64,000 bases of DNA, taken from NCBI RefSeq assembly GCF_903166585.1, contig NZ_CAESCM010000004.1:278053-342052 (forward strand), in the 5' to 3' direction. A model generated the notes under the pieces. That model searched no databases and had not been told where the DNA came from. It saw nothing but the letters and a program-made list of their open reading frames with translations. The position numbers were made by a program, and so were the translations under genes. Shown in pieces: positions 1 to 8,180 of this stretch. The DNA comes from Pedobacter ghigonis. GTDB taxonomy: Bacteria > Bacteroidota > Bacteroidia > Sphingobacteriales > Sphingobacteriaceae. Position 1 is the first letter of the stretch. Each line of letters begins with the position of its first letter.

Positions 1-382
1 TTTTTTGTTTAGTTCAGGCTCTCAATTGTTGCCCTTCAAATCGACGCCAGCCTAAAACACCCGGTCGGTCGGACGGGTGTTTCAGCGTCTCCTTTTAGCC
101 AATGCAAGCAATCGTCAAGTATAAACAATATCCCAAAAATCATATCTTAACTCAGGTTCTCCTAAGCCAATTTATTCATACATTCATCTCTTTAGCTATT
201 CAACATTAAAAGCCGTATTCCTCTAAGCATATTAACTATTTAAACGTTTCATTTTTTGAAAACATGAGCATCCCAAACAGAATTAATTGTCAGATCTTCC
301 ATTAGTGAATTACAATATATTGAACGTGACTATTGGTTGCGTAGTTAGGTGAAAATCGTCAAGCAATATTTGGCGACCCTAT
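1..382. other. Gene-free stretch with one inverted repeat
   Basis: No convincing reading frame is visible. The only structure is an inverted repeat at 55-62 (AAACACCC) and 75-82 (GGGTGTTT) with a 12-base GC-rich loop. On the minus strand the second arm is followed by a short TTTTAGG, so it could be a weak terminator for a gene entering from the right or simply a hairpin. The rest is AT-rich and shows nothing I can name. Confidence 0.4.
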
Positions 383-412
383 AAAAAAAGGAAACACCTC
401 CAATGTTTCCTT
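383..412 (-). terminator. Rho-independent terminator of the SnoaL-like gene
   Basis: On the minus strand an 8-bp stem (AAGGAAAC / GTTTCCTT, arms at 405-412 and 388-395) with a 9-base loop runs into a T tract (complement of 383-389). It lies about 40 bases after the stop of the minus-strand gene ending at 453. Confidence 0.75.
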
Positions 413-452
413 CCGCTCTTAAAGTGCACCAATTCGTAAACACTTTCCCCAT

Positions 453-818
453 TTACCCCATTCGGTAAAAGAATTCGTCGGCTACAATTTTACCATCTTT
501 AACTTCGTAAACAGCTATTTCACTCATTTTAATGCGGCCATGTTCTTTATAGGTAGCATCGATATCCATTACTAACGAAAAATGATGTTCGGCAACAATA
601 GGGTCGCAGCAGGTGGCGCTGTGGATTTCCTGTACGCTTTCTTCCCAACCCAGGGTTTTATCCTTTACGGCGGCTTTACCTTCGGTAAGTTCCATCGGCG
701 AACCTTTGGGCTCGTGGCTTACAATATCATCGGCATACAGTTCGTCGATGGCCTGATCGTTTTTGCCTTCACGGCATAGCTTTACCAATAGGTTAGCAAC
801 TTCTTGTGTGGTCCTAAT
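453..818 (-). CDS. SnoaL-like (NTF2 fold) domain protein, non-canonical start
   Basis: Small alpha+beta protein of the SnoaL/NTF2 superfamily. These are cytoplasmic cone-shaped folds that bind small ligands; the substrate cannot be told. Family features visible are the N-terminal helix pattern TQEVANLLVKLCREGK, the motif ELYADDIVSHEP, and a C-terminal strand ending YEVKDGKIVADEFFYRMG. The family normally starts M(x)TQEVA. Here the codon at that place (816-818) is ATT, in a frame open well upstream without any ATG. The first conventional start is TTG at 788, which would delete about ten conserved residues. I annotate from ATT, giving 121 aa. It could instead be a mutated start, that is a recent pseudogene. 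A terminator follows. Confidence 0.65.
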   Translation of the reverse strand: MRTTQEVANLLVKLCREGKNDQAIDELYADDIVSHEPKGSPMELTEGKAAVKDKTLGWEESVQEIHSATCCDPIVAEHHFSLVMDIDATYKEHGRIKMSEIAVYEVKDGKIVADEFFYRMG

Positions 819-903
819 TTTATGTTTTTGGATATTATTCAGACAGTTGAAGCCGGCAAATTGTTCGCCACGGCAGTCCGTTAAAAACCAATAACAACAG
901 GCC

Positions 904-936
904 TTTGTAATAAATAAGATATAAATTGTACCTTTA
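904..936 (+). promoter_or_regulatory. Putative Bacteroidota promoter upstream of the ECF sigma gene
   Basis: TTTG at 904-907 and TACCTTTA at 929-936 are separated by 21 bases. This fits the Bacteroidota primary-sigma consensus TTTG-N19..21-TAnnTTTG with one mismatch. A transcript starting near 943 would carry a leader of roughly 180 bases containing the TGAAC-rich repeats before the sigma-factor start at 1124. Inference from motif match only. Confidence 0.4.
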
Positions 937-1010
937 AATCAGGTCGGGAGAGGAGGGAAAATGGAGGAAGCATGGTGGAATAGGGAAAATGGGAAATGGA
1001 GGATAGAAAA

Positions 1011-1121
1011 ATGAACTATTGAACTATGCTCCCTAATGAACGAATGACAAATGAACTACTGAACCAATAAACCATACCCTCCTAATGAACCAATGACGAA
1101 TGAACCAGTGAACCAATAACC
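1011..1121 (+). repeat. Degenerate TGAAC/CCAATGA-rich intergenic repeat
   Basis: Short units such as ATGAACTATTGAAC, AATGAACGAATGAC and TGAACCAGTGAACC recur imperfectly over about 110 bases. A 25-base segment (1081-1105) is found again exactly at 10320-10344 in another intergenic space. Both copies follow purine-rich GGAGG/GGATGG tracts. The track has stops in the sigma-gene frame, so it is not coding. Confidence 0.65.
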
Positions 1122-1123
1122 CA

Positions 1124-1681
1124 GTGAACCCTCTAAGCCTGATTGCAGATATAAAACGCGGGGATGAAGATGCCTTTGAGCAAGCTTACCTGAAATGGCG
1201 GAGCAAGGGCTACTATTATTTCCTTCGCCGTACTGCCTCAGAAGAAGATGCGAAAGATTTACTGCAAACCACCTTTTTAAAACTATGGCAATACCGCCAC
1301 ACCTTAAACGCTGCTTATTCGCTCGATCAGCAATTGTTTCACATCGCCCGTACCGTACTGATTGATTACATTAGAAAAGCCAACAAGCAAAAGGCCAATC
1401 AAGTGAGTATCGAGAGTACAGGCGAGGCACCAGGCGAACCGAATTACCAGTCGATGGAGTTTGATACGAAGCGCCGCATGCAGCAAATCCTGAATGAAAT
1501 GCCACAGCTGCGCAAAAAAGTATTCGAGCTGCATAAACTGGAAGGATACAGCTACAAGGAGGTGGCAGCCCAACTGGGGATTACCGAAAAAGCCGTAGAT
1601 AACCATTTGGCCAAAGCCCTTAAAAAGCTCCGCAGCGACTTCCCTTTACCGCTATTCCTTGTGATTTTGATGCTGCGTTAA
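1124..1681 (+). CDS. RNA polymerase ECF-type sigma-70 factor
   Basis: Extracytoplasmic-function sigma factor (185 aa) that would direct RNA polymerase to the downstream transport/degradation genes. Sigma-70 region 2 lies at about residues 22-85 (FLRRTASEEDAKDLLQTTFLKLW). Region 4 lies at about 120-170 (MPQLRKKVFELHKLEGYSYKEVAAQLG, a helix-turn-helix). A short hydrophobic tail, FPLPLFLVILML, is typical of Bacteroidota members. GTG at 1124 is the only start after the in-frame TGA just upstream. A FecR anti-sigma gene follows 73 bases later, the usual order, and a SusC/SusD pair comes next, so cell-surface signalling is the likely trigger. Function is confident by family; the target regulon is inferred. 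Confidence 0.9.
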   Translation: MNPLSLIADIKRGDEDAFEQAYLKWRSKGYYYFLRRTASEEDAKDLLQTTFLKLWQYRHTLNAAYSLDQQLFHIARTVLIDYIRKANKQKANQVSIESTGEAPGEPNYQSMEFDTKRRMQQILNEMPQLRKKVFELHKLEGYSYKEVAAQLGITEKAVDNHLAKALKKLRSDFPLPLFLVILMLR

Positions 1682-1754
1682 TTTTTTTTCAAAAAAAATC
1701 GACCAGGTGGAGGACTTTCTCCTTTTACCGCGTATTACCTGATAACAAATTGAT

Positions 1755-2762
1755 ATGATGCCCGTAACAGCAGAACTGATTGAGCAATTTTTCCTGAAAC
1801 AATGCAGCCCCGCAGAAGCGCAGGCGGTTGCCGATTACCTAAATGCCAATCCGGCTATACTGGATGAGTATTTAAGCGAAAGCGAATGGAACAGGGAAAT
1901 TGAGCACGACGATAAAACTGCCGCATTTTGGGAGGAGATATGGCTGGCCATTAAACCGCCTGCCTTAAAGCCCCTGCGCAGTTATGCTTTTATAAAATAC
2001 GGTATTGCCGCAGCCATTGTAGCGGGCCTGGTTTTTTTTGCGTCGGTATTTTTTACCCGCCACGAGCCGGTTACGCCGCCTCAGCAGCAAGTGGCCAGTA
2101 CCTTTAGGCACATAATGCTGCAAAACAGCACCGGCAGGGTTAAGGAGCTGAGGCTTGCCGATGGCTCTATCGTGGCCTTAGCACCCGGAGCTAAACTGGA
2201 ATACGATGAACCTTTTCAGCACAGCAGGCGCGATATTTTACTGGAAGGGGTGGCAGTATTTAAAGTGGCGAAGGATAAAACCAAGCCTTTTACTGTTTAC
2301 AGCGGTGAATTGGCCACCACAGCACTGGGCACAGAGTTTAAAGTAACTGCCCTACCAAACGCTCCCGAAACGATGGTTGAACTGTTTGAAGGGAAAGTGG
2401 TAGTAAAACAACATGGAAAGGACCAAACAGGCAAACGGAGTTATTATTTGTATCCGGGCGATAAGCTTACTTATAACAAATTAAAGGCTTCATTTGATTT
2501 AAGCCGGCAACAGGCAAAGATGGCTAAGCAACAACAGCACCTGCTTGTATTTGATAAAGTGAACCTTTCGGATGTTTTTGATCAGCTGGCCAGTACCTAT
2601 AACGTACACATACAGTACGCCAACGACGATTTTGAAAAGATGTATTACATTGGCAGTTTTGATCAGTCTGATTCGATACAGCATATTCTGGAGAATATTG
2701 TGAAAGTGAACGGGCTTAAACTGATCAGGCCAAATGATAACGAATATATTATTACCCGGTGA
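1755..2762 (+). CDS. FecR-family anti-sigma factor
   Basis: Inner-membrane anti-sigma factor (335 aa) expected to hold the preceding ECF sigma inactive until the outer-membrane receptor signals. Residues 1-75 form the cytoplasmic sigma-binding part and residues 82-100 one transmembrane helix (YGIAAAIVAGLVFFASVFF). A periplasmic FecR domain follows at about 125-220 (GxxVALAPGAKLEYDEPF, GTEFKVTA). The C-terminal DUF4974 region at about 260-335 contains LSDVFDQLASTYNVHIQYA and resembles the STN fold of signalling receptors. ATG at 1755 is followed by a second ATG at 1758; either could be used. The gene sits between the sigma gene and the SusC gene. Confidence 0.9.
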   Translation: MMPVTAELIEQFFLKQCSPAEAQAVADYLNANPAILDEYLSESEWNREIEHDDKTAAFWEEIWLAIKPPALKPLRSYAFIKYGIAAAIVAGLVFFASVFFTRHEPVTPPQQQVASTFRHIMLQNSTGRVKELRLADGSIVALAPGAKLEYDEPFQHSRRDILLEGVAVFKVAKDKTKPFTVYSGELATTALGTEFKVTALPNAPETMVELFEGKVVVKQHGKDQTGKRSYYLYPGDKLTYNKLKASFDLSRQQAKMAKQQQHLLVFDKVNLSDVFDQLASTYNVHIQYANDDFEKMYYIGSFDQSDSIQHILENIVKVNGLKLIRPNDNEYIITR

Positions 2763-3020
2763 TAAAAATAGCAGAGAGACTGTGCACGGTTGATCTGCCC
2801 CACTGTTAAGTACAATAACCAACCAAAAAGATTATGAGAAACTGTTACACTTACTAACCACAAACTGCCCTACAGGCCAACAGCACTCCACCATGCTTTA
2901 AACCGGGCAAGGGGCTTATCGTCCTGACTGAAGATCAGGCCATGCCCGAAATGCCGAATCACCATCCCGCAGCAATACTGTGCAGGATTTGTATTGCCAA
3001 AAAAACCAAATAACAAAAAC

Positions 3021-6000
3021 ATGAAAATCAACTATTCCAAAATTAAACATCCGCTCATTGCAGGGGCCATTTTACTGCTCTGTTTGCTAACAGGTCACCC
3101 CGTTTTTGCGCAGCAAACCACTACCGTGAAAGGCCTCGTTACCGACGAAAAGAACCTCCCGCTACCCGGTGTATCGGTTTCGGCCAAAAACCTGAACGGA
3201 GGGGCATTACTCAATACACAGACCGATCCGGATGGTATTTTTCAGTTTAAAGCATTACCTGCTGGCTCCTACAGCTTCATTATCCGCTCGATAGGTTACG
3301 AAACCCAAACCATGAGTGGATACAGCCTTAAAGCCGGAGAGCAGATTACCATTACTGCTAAGCTGAAAGAAGAAAACAGTATCCTGCAAGATGTAGTGGT
3401 AGTGGGCTTTGGTACACAGAAAAAAGTAAATTTAACCGGTGCAGTAGCTACAGTTAAAATGGACGAAATACTGGGCGACCGGCCGGTAACCAGCACTTCG
3501 CAGATTTTACAAGGTGCATCGCCAGGCTTACAGGTTACTACCAACAGTGGTCAGCCGGGCGTACGAAGCAATTTAAACATCAGGGGCTTTACCTCCATTA
3601 ACGGTGGCTCGCCGCTGGTATTGGTTGATAATGTGGCCATGGATATGGATGATATTAACCCCAAAGACATTGCTTCGGTAACGGTGCTCAAAGATGCATC
3701 GGCATCGTCTATTTATGGTGCCCGTGCAGCATTTGGAGTAATATTAATTACCACCAAGCAAGGCGGCCGCAACCAACCCATTAAATTCGAATATTCGGGT
3801 AACCTGGCCACTACCACTCCAAGTACTTTGCCACAAAAAACAACGGTAAGCGAATTTGTGCAGGCCTTGAGCGATTTTGGTACCACCTCTTACTGGGCAG
3901 GGCAAAATGTTAGCACCTGGCAGGGCTTATTGCAACAGTACGAACAAAACCCCGGTCAGTTTCCGGCATCAGGCATTGCCACCCAGGGCGGTATTCAGTA
4001 TCCTTTGGCGCAGAGCGACCTGTACCAGTCTTTTATGCCGGGCGGATTTGAGCAGCTGCACAACCTCTCGTTTAGCGGAGGCTCTGAAAAATCGAATTTC
4101 AGGGTATCAACCGGTTATACCAACCAGGATGGGATTATAGCCACCAAATCTGATGCTTTTACCCGTTATAACCTGAACGCCTACCTGAATACCAACCTAA
4201 CCTCGAAATTAATTGCCAGCATTAACGTGCTCTATCACAACTCGGTTAGAAACACACCCAGAGATTACAACGGCCTTTTTTATAATGCCATTACATTTGG
4301 TCCTTATGCACCAACAGGCTACGGCATTGCGCCAAACGGCTCGTCTCTACCCTACAATACCCCCAATAATATTTTAGAGAAAGAACCTTATAACATTAAT
4401 AAAGACAACAACTTAAGGTTATTTGGTAAATTACAATACAACATTACTACCGGCCTTAAACTGAACGCCGAATACACTTTTAACCAGATTAACACCAACC
4501 GCACGATACAAACTACTGTAAACCAGTACATTAATCCGCTAAACTTTACCGTATCGCCCATTAGTGTAAACTCGAGCTATAACCGCTACAACAATGGCGT
4601 AAACTACAATGCAGTAAACGTTTATGCCAATTACAGTACCGTATTTGGGCAAAAACATAACTTCGATGCAGTACTGGGTACCAACCAGGAGAAAAACACC
4701 GAAAACAACTTTGAGGTAACCAGGTTAGGGGTAATCAGCCAAAGCTCGCCATCCATTTCGGGCAGTACGGGCAACATTACAAGTGCCGATGCTTTTTCTT
4801 CGTTTGCGGTTTCGGGTTACTTTGGCCGTATAAACTACAATTACGATGGCCGTTATTTGTTCGAAGCCACAGGGCGTTACGATGGTTCCTCACGCTTCCC
4901 CTCAGGTAGCCGCTTTGGATTTTTCCCTTCCTTCTCTGCCGGCTGGAATATCATGGGCGAATCGTTTATGAAAAACATCAAAACAACGGTTACAGCGCTA
5001 AAACTAAGGGCTTCTTACGGAGAGATTGGTAACCAGGTGGTGTTAAAATCCAATGGAGATCAGAATTATTACCCATACATCCCGGCTTCTTCGCCAGCCA
5101 ACTCTACCTGGATAGATCCCGTAACCGGTGTATTGCGCGTAACCGTACCGCCACCTGCGCTGGTAAGTGCCAGCTTTACCTGGGAGCGCGTACAAACCTC
5201 AAACATCGGGCTCGATTTTGGTTTCTTCAACAACCGCTTAACCGGATCGTTCGATGCCTATATCCGTAAAACACTGGGCATGCTGGCACCGAGCAATGAG
5301 CTACCGGCCATATTGGGTACTGCTGCCCCTTTACAAAACGTGGCCGATTTAAAGGTGAAAGGCTGGGAACTTAATCTGGGCTGGAACGATAAGATAAACG
5401 AATTCAAATACTCGGTTAACTTTAATGTTTCTAATAATCAGGCTTATATTACCAATTACAATAACCCGAGCGGCCTACTGAATTTTAATGCCGACGGAAC
5501 CATCTCCAATTATTTTATTGGGCAGAAAATTGGCGACATATGGGGCTACGTTACCCAGGGCTACTTCGGAACAGGCGATTTTGCCGCCGGAACGCTTAAT
5601 GCCAACCTGCAAAACGGAACACTGCTACCAGGCATAGCGCCTTACCGTGGGGTGAATCAAAACCCGGGCGACATTCGCTTTGTTGATTTAAATAACGATG
5701 GTACCATTTTTACAGGCAACAATACCCTGGCCAACCCCGGCGACCGCAGCATTATTGGTAACAACAACCGCAGGTTCCAGTTTGGCTTTAATGGAAATGC
5801 CGCCTATAAAAATTTCGATTTCTCTTTCTTCATTAACGGAGTAGGCAAGCGCGACATCTGGATCAGCAACCAGGTTTATTTCCCTTACCTTGATCAGTTT
5901 AGCGGTATTTATGCCCATCAACTCGATTACTGGACACCCACCAACACCAATGCTTTTTATCCGAGATCATATTCGAATGCATCGGGCAATACCGGCACCA

Positions 6001-6251
6001 GCCGGATGGTACAAACCAAATACTTATCGAACGGCGCTTATATCCGATTAAAAAATGTTTCGTTAGGATATACACTCCCAGCCAAATGGTTAAAGGATAA
6101 GATGAAGGCCAGAATCTTCTTCTCGGGCGAGAACCTGTTTACCTTCGATCATCTGCCAGAAGGACTGGATGCAGAAGCAACGAACCTGGGCAGCGGTGGT
6201 ATTTATCCCTTTATTAAGAAATATAGTTTTGGTGCCAACATTAGCTTTTAA
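3021..6251 (+). CDS. SusC/RagA-family TonB-linked outer-membrane transporter
   Basis: Outer-membrane TonB-dependent transporter (1076 aa) that imports glycan oligomers with its SusD partner. Order: signal peptide ending HPVFAQQ (about residues 1-31); a carboxypeptidase-regulatory-like beta-sandwich (about 35-115, VKGLVTDEKNLPLPGVSVSA); a TonB-box-like DVVVVGFGTQKK; a plug domain (about 130-245, IRGFTSINGGSPLVLVDNV, SSIYGARAAFGVILITTK); then a long beta-barrel ending in aromatic NISF. ATG 3021 is preferred to TTG 2994 because it begins the signal peptide. No STN signalling domain precedes the beta-sandwich, although the gene follows a sigma/FecR pair. The SusD gene follows immediately. Confidence 0.93.
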   Translation: MKINYSKIKHPLIAGAILLLCLLTGHPVFAQQTTTVKGLVTDEKNLPLPGVSVSAKNLNGGALLNTQTDPDGIFQFKALPAGSYSFIIRSIGYETQTMSGYSLKAGEQITITAKLKEENSILQDVVVVGFGTQKKVNLTGAVATVKMDEILGDRPVTSTSQILQGASPGLQVTTNSGQPGVRSNLNIRGFTSINGGSPLVLVDNVAMDMDDINPKDIASVTVLKDASASSIYGARAAFGVILITTKQGGRNQPIKFEYSGNLATTTPSTLPQKTTVSEFVQALSDFGTTSYWAGQNVSTWQGLLQQYEQNPGQFPASGIATQGGIQYPLAQSDLYQSFMPGGFEQLHNLSFSGGSEKSNFRVSTGYTNQDGIIATKSDAFTRYNLNAYLNTNLTSKLIASINVLYHNSVRNTPRDYNGLFYNAITFGPYAPTGYGIAPNGSSLPYNTPNNILEKEPYNINKDNNLRLFGKLQYNITTGLKLNAEYTFNQINTNRTIQTTVNQYINPLNFTVSPISVNSSYNRYNNGVNYNAVNVYANYSTVFGQKHNFDAVLGTNQEKNTENNFEVTRLGVISQSSPSISGSTGNITSADAFSSFAVSGYFGRINYNYDGRYLFEATGRYDGSSRFPSGSRFGFFPSFSAGWNIMGESFMKNIKTTVTALKLRASYGEIGNQVVLKSNGDQNYYPYIPASSPANSTWIDPVTGVLRVTVPPPALVSASFTWERVQTSNIGLDFGFFNNRLTGSFDAYIRKTLGMLAPSNELPAILGTAAPLQNVADLKVKGWELNLGWNDKINEFKYSVNFNVSNNQAYITNYNNPSGLLNFNADGTISNYFIGQKIGDIWGYVTQGYFGTGDFAAGTLNANLQNGTLLPGIAPYRGVNQNPGDIRFVDLNNDGTIFTGNNTLANPGDRSIIGNNNRRFQFGFNGNAAYKNFDFSFFINGVGKRDIWISNQVYFPYLDQFSGIYAHQLDYWTPTNTNAFYPRSYSNASGNTGTSRMVQTKYLSNGAYIRLKNVSLGYTLPAKWLKDKMKARIFFSGENLFTFDHLPEGLDAEATNLGSGGIYPFIKKYSFGANISF

Positions 6252-6298
6252 TGCCGGTGAAAACGAATAAACAAGGTACAAAACTTAAAGAAAAAATT

Positions 6299-8089
6299 AT
6301 GAAAACTCCTATCATATCACTAACCCATATTAAGCACCTGATGTTATGCGGCATTTTAGTCGCAATAATGGGTTGCAATAAGTTAGCGCTTAAACCCGAG
6401 GGCCAGCTAACCCTCGAGAATACCCTTTCTGATTACAATGGCTTTTTAACCTATTCGTGGCAGTTTTACAATGCTTTTAATGGCTACACCAACGATATGC
6501 TGGAAGATGAGCTAAACAGCGATATGTTTGCACGTGCAAATCCGAACGGGCAGTCGCAATGGATCTGGCAACAGGTTACCATTCCCTCCTCTTCCGATTC
6601 GTACTCGAGGCCTTATGCCAATATCCGCACCATTAACCTGATGCTGGATAATATCGATCAGTCTACATTAAATGCTGCCGACAAAGATCACTGGCGTTGC
6701 ATAGGCTATTTTTTCAGGGCTTACAATTACATTACCCTCCTTAACCTGTATGGCGATGTGCCTTACACCGAACATGCTTTAAACGATAAATCGGAAGAAC
6801 TGACCCTGCCACGCAGTGCAAGAGATGTGGTAGCGACCAACATTTTAAAAGACCTGCAATACGCCGAAGCAAACTTAAAAAACGGTGATGGCGATAACAC
6901 CATTAACGTGCATGCAGTTAGGGCACTCCTTTCGCGCTTTGGCTTAAGGGAAGGTACCTGGCGTAAATACCACGGTTTAGGTGGTGCCAACACCTATTTA
7001 CAGGCCAGTGTAGATGCTTCTACCAAACTAATGGTCACTTACCCCACACTGAACACCAACTACGACCTCGATTTTAACAGCGTATCGTTAGCAGGAGCGC
7101 CTGGAATTATCCTGTACAAAGCCTATGTAGCCAATCAGATTACCCACAGCCAGTCTACCCAAACCCGCAATTCATCGGGCCGTTACGATCTGACTAAAGC
7201 CGCTGCAGATATGTTTTTAATGAAAGATGGCGAAACCCGTTTTACAAGCCCACTGTTTCAGGGAGATAAATCGCCTTTTACCGAATTCAGGAACAGAGAC
7301 AGGCGTTTGTACTACTGCGTACCGCCGCCCTTTAATGTAAATACCAATCCACCCAGCCTTACTTTTACCTATACCACTAACCCGGTTGATACTTCGTACT
7401 TCGGTTTAATGCAGGCCATTTCGGATGGCACACATAAAACATTGCCAACCCGCAACTGGAATGGTTTTGTGGTAAGACAAGAACCACACTACGTAGATTT
7501 TCCGAACGGACAGCCTTACTCGGTTACCTATACAGGTTACAGGTTTTATAAATATTACAACCAGCAAGTACAGGATGCGCAAGGACAAGACATTAGCGAT
7601 TGTCCGCTGTTTAGAATGGGCGAGATTTTGGCCAACCATGCAGAGGCTACTTACGAACTGGGCACGTTTAGTCAGGCCGTAGCAGATGCAACCATCAATA
7701 AACTGAGGGCCAGAGGGGCCGTAGCCGCCTTAAATTTAAGCGCAATAGTAGCCGACCCTACCCGCGACCAAAGCATAAACCCTGTTTTGTGGGAGATCAG
7801 ACGCGAAAGGGCGGTAGAACTGGTAGGTGAAGGTTTCAGGTTTGATGACCTGCGCAGGTGGAAAAAAATGGAATATGCCATGAAAGAAAAACTAGGCCGT
7901 TACCTCACCAAAGGTGTGGATGTACCAGCCAATAGCATTATACCCATCCAGAACGGAGCATCGGCAGGCTATATTTCTTATTTAGGAGTACCTCCGGGCA
8001 CTTTTCCCGATTATTATTACCTTTATCCTATTCCATCTAATCAAATCGTGCTTAACCCTAAAATTGTACAGAACCCGGGCTGGAAATAA
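6299..8089 (+). CDS. SusD/RagB-family nutrient-binding lipoprotein
   Basis: Surface lipoprotein (596 aa) that caps the SusC barrel and binds the glycan. The lipoprotein signal ends in the lipobox IMGC with acylated Cys26. The TPR-rich SusD fold is recognised by HWRCIGYFFRAYNYITLLNLYGDVPY near residues 125-150 and by the C-terminal hallmark RRERAVELVGEGFRFDDLRRW. The start at 6299 is chosen because it places the signal peptide correctly; the frame is open back to 6251. It lies 47 bases after susC, so the two are probably co-transcribed. The protein ends NPGWK, common in this family. Confidence 0.92.
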   Translation: MKTPIISLTHIKHLMLCGILVAIMGCNKLALKPEGQLTLENTLSDYNGFLTYSWQFYNAFNGYTNDMLEDELNSDMFARANPNGQSQWIWQQVTIPSSSDSYSRPYANIRTINLMLDNIDQSTLNAADKDHWRCIGYFFRAYNYITLLNLYGDVPYTEHALNDKSEELTLPRSARDVVATNILKDLQYAEANLKNGDGDNTINVHAVRALLSRFGLREGTWRKYHGLGGANTYLQASVDASTKLMVTYPTLNTNYDLDFNSVSLAGAPGIILYKAYVANQITHSQSTQTRNSSGRYDLTKAAADMFLMKDGETRFTSPLFQGDKSPFTEFRNRDRRLYYCVPPPFNVNTNPPSLTFTYTTNPVDTSYFGLMQAISDGTHKTLPTRNWNGFVVRQEPHYVDFPNGQPYSVTYTGYRFYKYYNQQVQDAQGQDISDCPLFRMGEILANHAEATYELGTFSQAVADATINKLRARGAVAALNLSAIVADPTRDQSINPVLWEIRRERAVELVGEGFRFDDLRRWKKMEYAMKEKLGRYLTKGVDVPANSIIPIQNGASAGYISYLGVPPGTFPDYYYLYPIPSNQIVLNPKIVQNPGWK

Positions 8090-8110
8090 CAGCCTCAGAT
8101 ATAATTACCC

Positions 8111-8143
8111 AACAACAGGAGCTTGCTAAAGGCTCCTGTTGTT
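8111..8143 (+). other. Perfect 12-bp inverted repeat between susD and the sulfatase gene
   Basis: AACAACAGGAGC (8111-8122) and GCTCCTGTTGTT (8132-8143) flank a 9-base loop, 21 bases after the susD stop. There is no T tract, so it is more likely an mRNA-stabilising or attenuating hairpin that sets the level of the downstream enzyme genes than a full terminator. Confidence 0.6.
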
Positions 8144-8180
8144 CGAATACCTCAAACCAATATAATCCCGATCCTACCTT

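Noticed and set aside
2994..3020. TTG start of the first SusC
   Set aside because: It would put nine polar residues before a good signal peptide that starts with ATG at 3021.
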